Assembly: GCF_028868675.1 (NCBI RefSeq) | Contig: NZ_JAGWUA010000005.1 | Coordinates: 1 to 55,361, forward strand | Length of the DNA: 55,361 nucleotides | DNA from: Bradyrhizobium sp. | Lineage (GTDB): Bacteria > Pseudomonadota > Alphaproteobacteria > Rhizobiales > Xanthobacteraceae | Direction of reading: 5' to 3' | Shown here: positions 38,024-49,623 of the stretch, piece after piece | Numbering within the stretch: position 1 is the first letter of the stretch | Layout: each line of letters opens with the position of its first letter | Translations under genes and position numbers: made by a program | Notes under the pieces: generated by a model | Database searches by the model: none | What the model was told of the DNA's origin: nothing | What the model saw: the letters and a program-made list of their open reading frames with translations, nothing else

Positions 38024-38632
38024 TCAGATGATCGGCGGGCCCGATTGCCACTGCTTCACCGCCGCCATGGGATGGAGCAGCATCAGAACGTTCAGAGTCA
38101 GGTTGTCGCGAATGTGAAGCGCCGTCATGATCTCGAAGGCGAGCCCGATCAGCACCGTGGCCGTCACCGGCAGGTGCCGCGCCGCCAGGAAACCCAGGAT
38201 CATGAATCCGGTGTCGGAAACCGAATTCACGATGCTGTCGCCGTAGTAATCCAGCGAGATGGTGCCGGCGCGATAGCGCTCGATGATGAAGGGCGAGTTC
38301 TCGACGATCTCCCAGGCGCCCTCGATCAGCATGGCGACGAGCAGTCGCGCCTGCCAGGGCAATCGCCGCGCGAACAGGAGCCAGGTTGCGGCGTAGAACA
38401 GGAAACCGTGGATGACGTGGGAGAAGCTGTACCAGTCGGCAATATGCTGCGAGTTCTCCGAGCTCTGCACCACGCCGTGCCAGAGCTTGACATAGCCGCA
38501 GGTGCAGATCGGCACCCGCCCCATCGTGAACAGGATCGAGGCCTGCAGCGCCAGCAGCAGAAGCGCGATCGCAACCCAATGCACCGGCGCAAGCGCCGGT
38601 CCGCTCGGGCTGGTGCTGCGGGCCAAGACCAT
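38024..38632 (-). CDS. DUF2585 / UPF0314 membrane protein
   Basis: A 202-residue integral membrane protein with about five hydrophobic helices. Conserved-looking parts are [52 protein letters not shown] and [21 protein letters not shown]. The cysteines, histidines and acidic pairs near membrane borders hint at a metal-binding or enzymatic site. I recognise the family as DUF2585, with no known function. It starts 2 bp after the hslV stop codon and ends 49 bp before hslU, so it is inside the hslVU transcription unit. Confidence 0.85.
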   Translation of the reverse strand: MVLARSTSPSGPALAPVHWVAIALLLLALQASILFTMGRVPICTCGYVKLWHGVVQSSENSQHIADWYSFSHVIHGFLFYAATWLLFARRLPWQARLLVAMLIEGAWEIVENSPFIIERYRAGTISLDYYGDSIVNSVSDTGFMILGFLAARHLPVTATVLIGLAFEIMTALHIRDNLTLNVLMLLHPMAAVKQWQSGPPII

Positions 38633-38634
38633 CT

Positions 38635-39195
38635 CTAGCCGCCCGACAGGCTCTCGATGGTCACGTTGCGGTTGGTGAAGACGCAGATGTCGGCGGCGAT
38701 GTCGAGCGAGCGGCGGACGATGGCCTCCGCATCCTTGTCGGTGTCGAGCAGCGCCCGCGCCGCCGCCAGCGCGTAGTTGCCGCCCGAGCCGATCGCCATC
38801 ACGCCGGCCTCGGGCTCCAGCACGTCGCCGGTTCCGGTCAGCACCAGGGAGACGTCCTTGTCGGCGACGATCATCATGGCTTCCAGCCGCCGCAAATAGC
38901 GGTCGGTGCGCCAGTCCTTGGCGAGCTCGACCGCGGCCCTGGTCAGTTGTCCCGGATATTGCTCGAGTTTGGCCTCCAACCGCTCAAAGAGCGTAAAGGC
39001 GTCGGCCGTGGCGCCGGCAAAGCCGCCGATGACGTCGCCCTTGCCGAGCCTTCGGACCTTCTTGGCGTTGGATTTGATCACGGTCTGACCGATCGAGACC
39101 TGGCCGTCGCCGCCGACCACCACCTTGCCGCCCTTGCGGACCGTCACGATCGTGGTGCCGTGCCAGACCGGCACCTGATTCCCGGAATCCTGCAT
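38635..39195 (-). CDS. hslV: HslV peptidase of the HslUV protease
   Basis: A 186-residue proteasome-like peptidase subunit. The 13-residue propeptide [13 protein letters not shown] precedes the catalytic N-terminal threonines in [41 protein letters not shown] and [20 protein letters not shown] are standard family segments. It is first in the leftward unit hslV-DUF2585-hslU and is divergent from hisB. The 249-bp upstream gap includes a palindromic repeat. Confidence 0.97.
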   Translation of the reverse strand: MQDSGNQVPVWHGTTIVTVRKGGKVVVGGDGQVSIGQTVIKSNAKKVRRLGKGDVIGGFAGATADAFTLFERLEAKLEQYPGQLTRAAVELAKDWRTDRYLRRLEAMMIVADKDVSLVLTGTGDVLEPEAGVMAIGSGGNYALAAARALLDTDKDAEAIVRRSLDIAADICVFTNRNVTIESLSGG

Positions 39196-39362
39196 GAAGT
39201 ACCTCTTTTGTCCGGCCAGATTTAGGGGGTCCGGGCCGAGGACACAACGGGCGCCCCTTTGCCGATTCCGCTCACCATAGGCAGAAGTAGAGGCCTGCCC
39301 GGGCGATCCCGCAGTAGCGAAGGTGCCATTTGGCTGCTAAAAGACCGCCGTTTTCGGCCCGA

Positions 39363-39413
39363 ATGAGCATGATCCGGAAAAGTGGGCACCGGTTTTCCAG
39401 CAAGATCGTGCTC
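39363..39413. repeat. Rhizobial palindromic element, GAGCATGATCCGGAAAA type
   Basis: Outer arms TGAGCATGATC and GATCGTGCTCA (one mismatch) enclose CCGGAAAA and GGTTTTCC inner arms. The same sequence type is widespread between genes in rhizobia. It lies 32 bp before the hisB start in the hslV-hisB divergent gap. Confidence 0.85.
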
Positions 39414-39444
39414 ACACGACATCAAGAGCGAAAGCCAGCTTTCA

Positions 39445-40038
39445 ATGCGCACAGCGACGATCAAGCGCAAGACCAAGGAAACCGACATCGAGGTGTCCGT
39501 GAACCTCGATGGCACTGGCGTGTCCAAGATCGCGACCGGTATCGGCTTTTTCGACCACATGCTCGATCTCCTCGCCCGCCATTCCCGCATCGACCTCACG
39601 GTCAAGGCGGTGGGCGACCTGCACATTGACCATCACCACACGACCGAGGACACCGGCATCGCGCTGGGACAAGCCGTGAAGCAGGCCCTCGGCGCGATGG
39701 CCGGCATCACCCGCTATGCCAGCGTCCACATGCCCATGGACGAGACGCTGTCGCGCGTCGTCATCGACATCTCGGGCCGGCCGGTCCTGGTGTTCAAGGT
39801 CGGCTTTCCCCGCGACAAGGTCGGCGAGTTCGATACCGAGCTCGTGCGCGAGTGGTTTCATGCCTTCGCCATGAACGCCGGCGTGACTCTGCACGTCGAG
39901 ACCCTATATGGCGAGAATAGCCACCATATCGCCGAATCCTGCTTCAAGGGTCTGGCGCGGGCGCTGCGAACCGCCGTCGCCATCGATCCGCGGGCGGCGG
40001 GCGAAGTGCCCTCGACCAAGGGCTCGCTCGGCGGCTGA
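39445..40038 (+). CDS. hisB: Imidazoleglycerol-phosphate dehydratase
   Basis: A 197-residue monofunctional HisB, step 6 of histidine synthesis. Manganese-binding motifs are [33 protein letters not shown] and the second-half [27 protein letters not shown]. No phosphatase domain is fused. ATG 39445 gives [15 protein letters not shown]; the open frame back to 39382 crosses the palindromic repeat and is not coding. It starts the rightward his operon. Confidence 0.97.
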   Translation: MRTATIKRKTKETDIEVSVNLDGTGVSKIATGIGFFDHMLDLLARHSRIDLTVKAVGDLHIDHHHTTEDTGIALGQAVKQALGAMAGITRYASVHMPMDETLSRVVIDISGRPVLVFKVGFPRDKVGEFDTELVREWFHAFAMNAGVTLHVETLYGENSHHIAESCFKGLARALRTAVAIDPRAAGEVPSTKGSLGG

Positions 40039-40104
40039 CATCTCCGCCACGCGGCGCGAAGCGCCACCGGCGGTATCACGAATTCCAGCGAACGAGGCAT
40101 CACC

Positions 40105-40635
40105 GTGCCTGTCTTCACAGTTCATGCACCCTCCCCCAATGGAGCGGACCTGCGCGCGACCGACGACTTCGTCTTCGTGCGCGACAGCTTCCATTTCTGG
40201 GCGATGATCTTCGGCCCGTTCTGGCTGCTGTGGCACCGGCTGTGGCTGGCGCTGATCGGCTGGGTGATCTTCTTCGGCGCCTTCCAGGCCGGCCTCGCCA
40301 GCCTCGGCGTCGGCCAAAGCTCGATCTTTTTCGCCGATCTCGTCGTAGCCGTGCTGATGGGGTTCGAGGCGGCAAGCCTGCGCCGCTGGACGCTGTCGCG
40401 CCGTCATTGGCAACAGCTCGACGTCGTGGTCGCCGACGATGAGGATACCGCCGAACATCGCTTCTTCGATCGCTGGGCCCGGAAGCAGCGCGGCATCGTC
40501 AACGATCAATGGGCGGTGGATCGCGGCGGCCCGCCGCCGACCCGCAACGTGCCCGGCCAGCCGTTCTCGAATCCGCCGCCGCTGCCGTCCGGCGGCATCA
40601 TCGGCTTGTTTCCGGAACCGGGGGGATCGCGATGA
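40105..40635 (+). CDS. DUF2628 membrane protein in the his operon
   Basis: A 176-residue protein with a GTG start. An N-terminal region ([23 protein letters not shown]) leads into two or three helices (to about residue 90), followed by a hydrophilic tail with [24 protein letters not shown] and a Pro/Gly-rich end. It matches the DUF2628 pattern; function unknown. Its stop overlaps the hisH start by 4 bp (ATGA), so it is firmly embedded in the operon between hisB and hisH, an arrangement I associate with Rhizobiales. Confidence 0.85.
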   Translation: MPVFTVHAPSPNGADLRATDDFVFVRDSFHFWAMIFGPFWLLWHRLWLALIGWVIFFGAFQAGLASLGVGQSSIFFADLVVAVLMGFEAASLRRWTLSRRHWQQLDVVVADDEDTAEHRFFDRWARKQRGIVNDQWAVDRGGPPPTRNVPGQPFSNPPPLPSGGIIGLFPEPGGSR

Positions 40636-41282
40636 GCGTCGCCATCATCGATTACGGCTCCGGCAATCTGCACTCGGCGGCCAAGGCCTTTGAGCGCGCC
40701 GCGCGCGGCCTGCAGGATCCGCAGAAGATCTTGGTGACCAGCGATCCGGAGAGGGCCTATCGCGCCGACCGCATCATCTTGCCCGGTGTCGGCGCCTTCG
40801 CCGATTGCCGGCGCGGGCTCGATGCGGTTGACGGCATGGTCGAGGCGCTCAACGAAGCCGTGCGCGTCAAGGCGCGTCCCTTCTTCGGCATCTGCGTCGG
40901 CATGCAATTGATGGCGAGCCGCGGCAAGGAGCATGTGACGACCGACGGGCTCAACTGGATCGCCGGTGACGTCGAGAAGATCGCGCCGCGCGACGAGAAC
41001 CTGAAGATTCCGCACATGGGCTGGAACACACTGGACGTCCTGCGCGAGCATCCGGTGCTGGAGAAATTGCCGCTCGGGCCGAAGGGCCAGCACGCCTATT
41101 TCGTGCACTCCTATCACCTCAATCCGTCCGACGAAGCGGACGTCCTGGCGCGCGCCGATTACGGCGGGCCGGTCACGGCGATCGTGGCCAGGGACACCGC
41201 GATCGGCACCCAGTTTCACCCCGAGAAGAGCCAGCGCTTCGGCCTCGCCCTGATCTCGAACTTTTTGCGATGGAAGCCGTGA
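40632..41282 (+). CDS. hisH: Imidazole glycerol phosphate synthase, glutaminase subunit
   Basis: A 216-residue class I amidotransferase that supplies ammonia to HisF. It begins [15 protein letters not shown]; the nucleophile elbow [12 protein letters not shown] contains the catalytic Cys, and the His-Glu pair is in [13 protein letters not shown]. The ATG overlaps the DUF2628 stop by 4 bp, and its own end overlaps hisA. Confidence 0.97.
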   Translation: MSVAIIDYGSGNLHSAAKAFERAARGLQDPQKILVTSDPERAYRADRIILPGVGAFADCRRGLDAVDGMVEALNEAVRVKARPFFGICVGMQLMASRGKEHVTTDGLNWIAGDVEKIAPRDENLKIPHMGWNTLDVLREHPVLEKLPLGPKGQHAYFVHSYHLNPSDEADVLARADYGGPVTAIVARDTAIGTQFHPEKSQRFGLALISNFLRWKP

Positions 41283-42019
41283 TCCTCTTTCCTGCCATCG
41301 ACCTGAAGAACGGCCAATGCGTGCGCCTCGAGCAAGGCGACATGGCGCGCGCGACCGTGTTCAACCTCGACCCCGCGGCGCAGGCGCAAAGTTTTGCCGC
41401 GCAGGGCTTTGAATATCTCCACGTCGTCGATCTCGACGGCGCCTTTGCCGGCAAGCCGGTCAATGCGCAGGCCGTCGAGGCGATGCTGAAGACGATCAAG
41501 ATGCCGGTGCAGCTCGGCGGCGGCATTCGCGATCTCGCCACCGTGGAAACCTGGCTCGCCAAGGGCGTCACGCGCGTCATCATCGGCACCGCAGCGGTGC
41601 GCGATCCCGAACTCGTCAAGAGCGCCGCGAAGAAGTTCCCGGGCCGTGTCGCCGTGGGGCTCGATGCCCGCGACGGCAAGGTCGCGGTCGAAGGTTGGGC
41701 CGAGACCTCGACCGTGACCGTGCTCGAGATCGCGCAGCGTTTCGAGGACGCCGGCGTCGCCGCCATCATCTTCACCGACATCGCGCGCGACGGCCTGCTC
41801 AAGGGCCTCAATCTCGACGCGACCATCGCGCTGGCCGAGAACATCTCGATCCCCGTGATCGCCTCCGGCGGGCTTGCCTCGATCGAGGACGTCAAGGCCA
41901 TGCTGATGCCGCCGGCGAAAAAGCTCGCCGGTGCGATCGCCGGCCGGGCGCTCTATGACGGTCGGCTGGATCCCGCGGCGGCCCTCACCTTGATCCGCAA
42001 CGCACGCGCGGCCGCCTAG
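41279..42019 (+). CDS. hisA: ProFAR isomerase HisA
   Basis: A 246-residue TIM barrel that isomerises ProFAR to PRFAR. N-terminal [15 protein letters not shown] carries the catalytic Asp, and [15 protein letters not shown] carries the second one; [11 protein letters not shown] is the phosphate-binding strand. I prefer GTG 41279 because [10 protein letters not shown] is the family start and GTGA overlaps the hisH stop. ATG 41270 would add three residues. hisF follows after 9 bp. Confidence 0.95.
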   Translation: MILFPAIDLKNGQCVRLEQGDMARATVFNLDPAAQAQSFAAQGFEYLHVVDLDGAFAGKPVNAQAVEAMLKTIKMPVQLGGGIRDLATVETWLAKGVTRVIIGTAAVRDPELVKSAAKKFPGRVAVGLDARDGKVAVEGWAETSTVTVLEIAQRFEDAGVAAIIFTDIARDGLLKGLNLDATIALAENISIPVIASGGLASIEDVKAMLMPPAKKLAGAIAGRALYDGRLDPAAALTLIRNARAAA

Positions 42020-42028
42020 GAGCTTTCG

Positions 42029-42805
42029 ATGTTCAAGGTGCGCGTGATCCCCTGCCTCGACGTCAAGGACGGCCGGGTCGTCAAGGGCGTCAACTTCGTC
42101 GACCTGCGCGACGCCGGCGATCCGGTCGAAGCGGCGATCGCCTACGACGCCGCCGGCGCCGACGAACTCTGCTTTCTCGACATCACCGCGACCCATGAGA
42201 ACCGCGGCATCATGCTCGACGTGGTCCGGCGCACGGCGGAAGCCTGCTTCATGCCGGTGACCGTCGGCGGCGGGGTGCGCGCCATCGACGACATTCGCAC
42301 GCTGCTGCGCTCGGGCGCCGACAAGGTCTCGATCAACAGCGCCGCCGTGGCGCGGCGCGAATTCGTCAAGGAAGCTGCCGAAAAATTCGGCGAGCAATGC
42401 GTCGTGGTCGCGATCGACGCCAAGCGGGTCAAGCGCACCGGCGGCTCGGACCGCTGGGAGATCTTTACCCATGGCGGCCGCAACTCGACCGGCATCGATG
42501 CCATCGAATATGCCCAGGAGGTGGTCTCGCTCGGCGCCGGCGAGATTCTGCTCACCTCCATGGACCGCGACGGCACCAGGCAGGGTTTTGACATTTCGCT
42601 GACTCGGGCGATTGCCGACAGTGTTCCGGTACCCGTGATCGCATCAGGCGGCGTCGGCAATCTCGACCATCTCGTCGACGGCATTCGGGACGGCCACGCC
42701 ACCGCGGTGCTGGCGGCCTCGATCTTCCATTTTGGCGAGTTTACCATCCGCGAAGCCAAGGAGCACATGGCGCGCCGGGGCCTGCCGATGCGTCTCGATG
42801 CCTGA
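42029..42805 (+). CDS. hisF: Imidazole glycerol phosphate synthase, cyclase subunit
   Basis: A 258-residue TIM barrel that closes the imidazole ring using ammonia from HisH, also yielding AICAR. Catalytic Asp residues are in [19 protein letters not shown] and [30 protein letters not shown] is the phosphate site. Length and start are standard. Confidence 0.97.
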   Translation: MFKVRVIPCLDVKDGRVVKGVNFVDLRDAGDPVEAAIAYDAAGADELCFLDITATHENRGIMLDVVRRTAEACFMPVTVGGGVRAIDDIRTLLRSGADKVSINSAAVARREFVKEAAEKFGEQCVVVAIDAKRVKRTGGSDRWEIFTHGGRNSTGIDAIEYAQEVVSLGAGEILLTSMDRDGTRQGFDISLTRAIADSVPVPVIASGGVGNLDHLVDGIRDGHATAVLAASIFHFGEFTIREAKEHMARRGLPMRLDA

Positions 42806-42882
42806 CGACTCCCGATCATAAGAGTGCTACATTTCCCCGTGGGGACCGGCGCGTCAGCCGGAGCGTGTTCTGAGTATTTTGT

Positions 42883-43206
42883 ATGCGGCGTTTCACGATC
42901 CACGACCTTGCCGAGACCATCGATGCCCGTGCGGCCGCCGGTGGAGAGGCGTCCTACACCCGCAAGCTCCTGGACAAGGGCGCCGAGCATTGCGCCAAGA
43001 AGTTCGGTGAGGAAGCGGTCGAAACCGTCATTGCGGCGGTCGAAAACGATCGCGCGCATCTGATCGCCGAAAGCGCCGACCTGGTCTACCATTTCCTCGT
43101 GCTGTTGAAGTCGCGCGGCATAAGACTGGAAGAGGTCGAGGCAGCGCTCGACAAGCGAACCTCGATGTCTGGACTGGACGAAAAGGCGTCGCGCAAGAGC
43201 GACTAG
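42883..43206 (+). CDS. hisE: Phosphoribosyl-ATP pyrophosphatase
   Basis: A 107-residue all-alpha HisE, step 2 of histidine synthesis, cleaving PR-ATP to [34 protein letters not shown] contains the MazG-like metal-binding acidic residues, and [13 protein letters not shown] the second set. HisI is not fused and not nearby. coaA begins 28 bp downstream. Confidence 0.95.
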   Translation: MRRFTIHDLAETIDARAAAGGEASYTRKLLDKGAEHCAKKFGEEAVETVIAAVENDRAHLIAESADLVYHFLVLLKSRGIRLEEVEAALDKRTSMSGLDEKASRKSD

Positions 43207-43234
43207 CGGGAACCGTAACGGAAAAGGTAGCGTC

Positions 43235-44191
43235 ATGGATGTCCGCGCACCCGAGCAGCAGTATAATCCGTACCGCGTCTACACGCGCGACCAATGGTCG
43301 TCGCTGCGCAATGACACGCCGATGACGCTGGAGCCGGGCGAGTTCGATCGCCTGCGCTCGATGCATGATCGCCTCGACCTGCAGGAGGTCGAGGACATCT
43401 ACCTGCCGCTGTCGCGACTGCTGTCGATCTATGTCGATGCCATGCAGCGCCTTTATTACGCGCAGCGTCAGTTCCTCAATATCCGCGACCGCAAGATGCC
43501 CTATATCATCGGTGTCGCCGGCTCGGTCGCGGTGGGGAAATCCACCACCGCCCGCGTGCTGCAGGCGCTGCTGGCCCGCTGGTCGCCGCGCCCGAAGGTC
43601 GACCTGATCACGACCGACGGCTTCCTGTTTCCCAATGCCGTGCTCGAACGGCAGGGCATCATGCAGAAGAAGGGCTTTCCGGAGAGCTACGACCTGCCGC
43701 TGCTGCTCGGTTTCCTCTCCGACATCAAGGCGGGCCGCCATCCCGTGCGCGCGCCGGTCTATTCGCATCTGACCTACGACATCGTGCCCAACAAATGGGT
43801 GGAGATCGACCAGCCGGACATCCTGATCGTCGAGGGCGTCAACGTGCTGCAGACCGGGAAGCTACCGCGGGACGGCAAGGCCGTGCCCGTCGTCTCCGAC
43901 TTCTTCGACTTCTCCGTCTATATAGACGCCGACGAAGCGGCGCTGCGGCAATGGTACATCAAGCGCTTTCTGGCGCTGAGGGATACCGCATTCACCGATC
44001 CGAAGTCGTATTTCCACCGCTACGCGCCGCTGTCGGACGAGGAAGCGATCGCGACCGCAACCGCGATCTGGGAGCGCACCAACCTCGCCAACCTCGAGGA
44101 CAACATCCTGCCGACCCGTCCTCGGGCGACACTGATCCTGAAGAAGGGCGCGGACCACGTCGTGGAGTCGGTGGCGCTGCGCAGGCTGTAG
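43235..44191 (+). CDS. coaA: Type I pantothenate kinase
   Basis: A 318-residue CoaA, the first step of coenzyme A synthesis. The P-loop [44 protein letters not shown] and IVEGVNVLQ are classical type I signatures. It closes the his operon, and hisE-coaA adjacency is usual in rhizobia. The next gene to the right is convergent. Confidence 0.96.
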   Translation: MDVRAPEQQYNPYRVYTRDQWSSLRNDTPMTLEPGEFDRLRSMHDRLDLQEVEDIYLPLSRLLSIYVDAMQRLYYAQRQFLNIRDRKMPYIIGVAGSVAVGKSTTARVLQALLARWSPRPKVDLITTDGFLFPNAVLERQGIMQKKGFPESYDLPLLLGFLSDIKAGRHPVRAPVYSHLTYDIVPNKWVEIDQPDILIVEGVNVLQTGKLPRDGKAVPVVSDFFDFSVYIDADEAALRQWYIKRFLALRDTAFTDPKSYFHRYAPLSDEEAIATATAIWERTNLANLEDNILPTRPRATLILKKGADHVVESVALRRL

Positions 44192-44222
44192 CTGGCTGCA
44201 TTCACGACGATGGAGAGAACCG

Positions 44223-46493
<2,271 letters not shown>

Positions 46494-46725
46494 CCCGAAG
46501 CCCGTCCTGATCGACGATGCGTCGGTTCAGCTTGCGAAGTGTTTGAGGGTGAGAGAGGTGCTTGCGAACGCGGTTGACGGGACGTTAACGGCTCACAGTG
46601 CGGTCAAGGCCTCGAAACGCAACATCGCACTCACGCGCCGGAAGCCGGGCAGGGCACGCCCCAGGGCTCATGGTTTGCAGACCGTAAAGGAAACTCGTTA
46701 CCGCCGTGTTGATATGCGGAAGGCG

Positions 46726-48264
46726 TCACGCCATCTGGCGCACATCTTCCGCGAGTGCGCGGTAGGACAGCGCTTCGGCGAGATGCAGCCGGCCGATTGT
46801 CTCGGCGCCGTCGAGGTCGGCGAGCGTGCGCGCCACCCGCAGCACGCGGTGATAGCCGCGCGCCGACAGCCGCATGGTCTCGGCGGCATCGCGCAGCAGC
46901 TTTTGACCCTGCGTATCGGGTTTTGCCACCTCTTCCAGAACGGATGCTGGCGCTTCGGCGTTGGTGCGGACCTTCGGCAGGCCGGCGTCGGCATAGCGTG
47001 CGCGCTGGATGTCGCGCGCGGCCGCGACGCGTGCGGCGACCTCGGCCGATCCCTCCGCTGCCGGCGGCAGGATCAGGTCCGCCGCGGTGACGGCCGGCAC
47101 CTCGATGCGCAGATCGATGCGATCCATCAGCGGGCCGGAGATGCGCGCCTGGTAGTCCGCGGTGCAGCGGTCGATGCGGCCGCGCTTGCAGGCATAGCCG
47201 GGCTCGAAGGCGTTGCCGCAGCGGCAGGGGTTCATCGCGGCGACCAGCATGAAGCGGGCAGGGTAGGTGACGCGGTGATTGGCGCGCGAGATCGAGACCT
47301 CGCCGTTCTCCAGCGGCTGGCGCAGCGAATCCAGCACGCGCGGATCGAACTCCGGCAGCTCGTCGAGGAACAGCACGCCCTGATGCGCGAGCGAGATCTC
47401 GCCCGGCTTTGCGCGCGCGCCGCCGCCGGTCAGCGCGGCCATACTGGCGGAATGATGCGGCGATCGGAACGGCCGCCGCGAGGTCAGCGCGCCGCCCTCG
47501 ATCTCGCCGGCGACGGACGCGATCATCGAGACTTCGAGCAGCTCCGCCGGCGACAGCGGCGGCAGGATCGAGGGCAGGCGTGCGGCCAGCATCGATTTGC
47601 CGGCGCCGGGCGCGCCGATCATCAACAGGTGATGGCCGCCTGCGGCCGCGATCTCCAGCGCGCGCTTGGCGCTCTCCTGGCCCTTGATGTCGCGCAGATC
47701 GAGCGGCGAGGCGGCGGCCTCATGGACCCGCGGCGTGGGCCGCGACAGCACCTGGGTGCCCTTGAAATGGTTGGCGATCTGAATCAGCGAACTCGCGGCG
47801 ACGATCTGGATGTCCGGACTCGCCCAGGCGGCTTCCGAGCCGCAGGACGCCGGGCAGATCAGGCCTTCCTCGCGCGCATTGGCGCCGATCGCGGCCGGCA
47901 GCACGCCCGCCACCGGCGCGATCGAGCCGTCGAGGCCGAGCTCGCCAAGCACCGTGAAGCCGGTCAGCGCATCCGGCGGAATCGCGCCGATCGCCGCCAT
48001 CAGCCCGAGGGCGATCGGCAGGTCGTAATGGCTGCCTTCCTTGGGCAGGTCGGCGGGGGCGAGGTTGACGATGATCCGCCGCGCCGGCAGCGCCAGCCCC
48101 GAGGCGATCAGCGCCGAGCGGACCCGCTCGCGCGCCTCGGACACCGCCTTGTCCGGAAGACCGACGATGGCAAAGGCGGGCAGGCCGGGCGCGACCTGCA
48201 CCTGCACATCGACCGCGCGGGCCTCGATCCCCTCAAAGGCAACCGTCGAAACGCGCTGAACCAT
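46726..48264 (-). CDS. YifB/ComM-family Mg-chelatase-like AAA+ ATPase
   Basis: A 512-residue protein of the YifB/ComM family. The N-terminal Lon-like fold (VQRVSTVAFEGIEARAVDVQVQVAPGLPAF) precedes a Mg-chelatase-type AAA+ domain with Walker A IGAPGAGKSML and LFLDELPEF. FMLVAAMNPCRCG and a C-terminal helical domain (LSARGYHRVLRVARTLADL) follow. ComM is a branch-migration helicase in natural transformation in Vibrio, so a DNA-recombination role is plausible. ATG 48264 has GGGAGAGGGGCGGC before it; the long open frame to 48738 is unrelated. Confidence 0.93.
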   Translation of the reverse strand: MVQRVSTVAFEGIEARAVDVQVQVAPGLPAFAIVGLPDKAVSEARERVRSALIASGLALPARRIIVNLAPADLPKEGSHYDLPIALGLMAAIGAIPPDALTGFTVLGELGLDGSIAPVAGVLPAAIGANAREEGLICPASCGSEAAWASPDIQIVAASSLIQIANHFKGTQVLSRPTPRVHEAAASPLDLRDIKGQESAKRALEIAAAGGHHLLMIGAPGAGKSMLAARLPSILPPLSPAELLEVSMIASVAGEIEGGALTSRRPFRSPHHSASMAALTGGGARAKPGEISLAHQGVLFLDELPEFDPRVLDSLRQPLENGEVSISRANHRVTYPARFMLVAAMNPCRCGNAFEPGYACKRGRIDRCTADYQARISGPLMDRIDLRIEVPAVTAADLILPPAAEGSAEVAARVAAARDIQRARYADAGLPKVRTNAEAPASVLEEVAKPDTQGQKLLRDAAETMRLSARGYHRVLRVARTLADLDGAETIGRLHLAEALSYRALAEDVRQMA

Positions 48265-48474
48265 GCCGCCCCTCTCCCGCAATCGAGGGTAGCAGGCGGG
48301 GCGCATCCTGGCAAGAACAATACGGGAACAAGCGCGACGGAGGCCCGGGCCGGTCCTAACGAAGCGTAAACGCGTTGGCGAGACTAAGCCTCGATTGCGA
48401 GCGGTTGCGCTCAGCACATTCCAACACATGTCCGCTAGCTTCGGATGGCGGGATGGGCCGTGATCCAACAGTGA

Positions 48475-48729
48475 ATGATCCAAATGCTTGTAAATCGCCG
48501 TAGAAGCGAACGTCGGGTGTGCAGCAGGCTTGCCAAGATCCATCTTGGCGCGGGCTCCTTGCCGCGTGATTGCACAATCACGGATATCTCCGATGGCGGG
48601 GTGAAGGTGGTCGCCGAATTCGTGGAGGTACCGCCGGAATTCACCATCATCTTCGCGCCCGATCACTCCCGCCAGTGCCGGCTGCGCTGGCGGATCGGCT
48701 GTGAATTCGGCGCCGAATTCGTCGATTAG
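48475..48729 (+). CDS. Small PilZ-like protein
   Basis: An 84-residue protein resembling a single PilZ domain, which binds c-di-GMP. The N-terminal NRRRSERRVCSRL fits the RxxxR motif, and DCTITDISDGGVKVVAEF fits D/NxSxxG. The rest is strand-like (FTIIFAPDHSRQCRLRWRIG) and ends EFGAEFVD, typical of short rhizobial PilZ proteins. ATG 48475 or ATG 48484 could be used. Two GGDEF enzymes elsewhere in the window could in principle supply its ligand. Confidence 0.78.
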   Translation: MIQMLVNRRRSERRVCSRLAKIHLGAGSLPRDCTITDISDGGVKVVAEFVEVPPEFTIIFAPDHSRQCRLRWRIGCEFGAEFVD

Positions 48730-48812
48730 GCATGCCAAGGCGTCGTCCTTAACGGGAATTTAGCGTTAATCGGCAAAGCATCTCTGATCAGTCGCCGAGG
48801 CGTGATCAGAGT

Positions 48813-49598
48813 ATGTCCAAGCGTTCATCCCTTTCCTCTCCGCCGGCGAAAATCCTGTTCTCCGTGCTCCTGGCCGCGGCGCTGGGCGCTTGCCAGACTA
48901 CCGGCATCGACGACGTCACCGGCGCGCTCGGCACCAGGACCGAGAGCACGCGCAAGGCAGATGCCAGGTCCGATTCCAAGCCCGACCTGGACGGCCTGCG
49001 CGAGCGCTATCGCGCCAGCCAGAACGATCCCGAGATCGCCCTGCAATACGGCAAGGCGCTGCGCGACAACGGCCAGCGCTCGCAGGCGGTTGCCGTGCTC
49101 GAGCAGGCGGTGCTCGCCCATTCCGGCAACAAGGCGCTGCTTGCGGCCTATGGCCGCGCGCTTGCCGACAACGGCAACTTCCAGCAGGCCTTCGACGTCC
49201 TGAGCCGGGCGCACACGCCGGAAGATCCCGACTGGCACATCCTGTCGGCGCAAGGCGCGGTGCTCGACCAGCTCGGCCGCAACGAGGAGGCGCAGCAGTA
49301 CTACGCCACCGCGCTGAAGATCGTGCCCGACGAACCGTCGGTGCTCTCCAATCTCGGCCTGTCCTACGTGCTGCAGAACAATCTGCCCAAGGCGGAGGAG
49401 ACGCTGCGCCACGCCCATGAGCGCGACCCGTCCGATCCGCGCGTGCGGGCCAATCTCGCGCTGGTGCTGGGCCTGTCCGGCCGCCTGCCGGAAGCCGAGA
49501 GCATCGTGAAGGCCGACCTGCCGCCGGACGAAGCCGCGGCCAAGGTCACGGCGCTGCGGCAGTTGCTCGCGAAGAAGCAGCAGCGGGCGGACAAGTAG
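48813..49598 (+). CDS. tadD: TadD-like TPR lipoprotein of the Tad pilus
   Basis: A 261-residue lipoprotein: signal peptide with lipobox LGAC (Cys at about 27), a charged linker, then at least four TPR-like repeats (for example PEIALQYGKALRDNGQRSQAV and PSVLSNLGLSYVLQNNLPKAEE). TadD is the outer-membrane pilotin-like TPR protein of Flp/Tad pili. The call rests on the neighbouring cpa genes as well as on the domain layout. It is convergent to cpaE, with only 21 bp between stops. Confidence 0.85.
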   Translation: MSKRSSLSSPPAKILFSVLLAAALGACQTTGIDDVTGALGTRTESTRKADARSDSKPDLDGLRERYRASQNDPEIALQYGKALRDNGQRSQAVAVLEQAVLAHSGNKALLAAYGRALADNGNFQQAFDVLSRAHTPEDPDWHILSAQGAVLDQLGRNEEAQQYYATALKIVPDEPSVLSNLGLSYVLQNNLPKAEETLRHAHERDPSDPRVRANLALVLGLSGRLPEAESIVKADLPPDEAAAKVTALRQLLAKKQQRADK

Positions 49599-49623
49599 CC
49601 GCCCGCGCAAGCGGCGCCGCTAC
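49595..49623. terminator. Hairpin shared by tadD and cpaE ends
   Basis: GTAGC and its counterpart GCTAC, with inner CGC/GCG pairs around GCAA, form an imperfect hairpin. It contains the stop codons of both convergent genes. No T-run follows on either strand, so its strength as a terminator is doubtful. Confidence 0.4.

Noticed and set aside
48750..48770. TTAA pair upstream of tadD resembling a CtrA box
   Set aside because: The spacer is 13 bp instead of 7.
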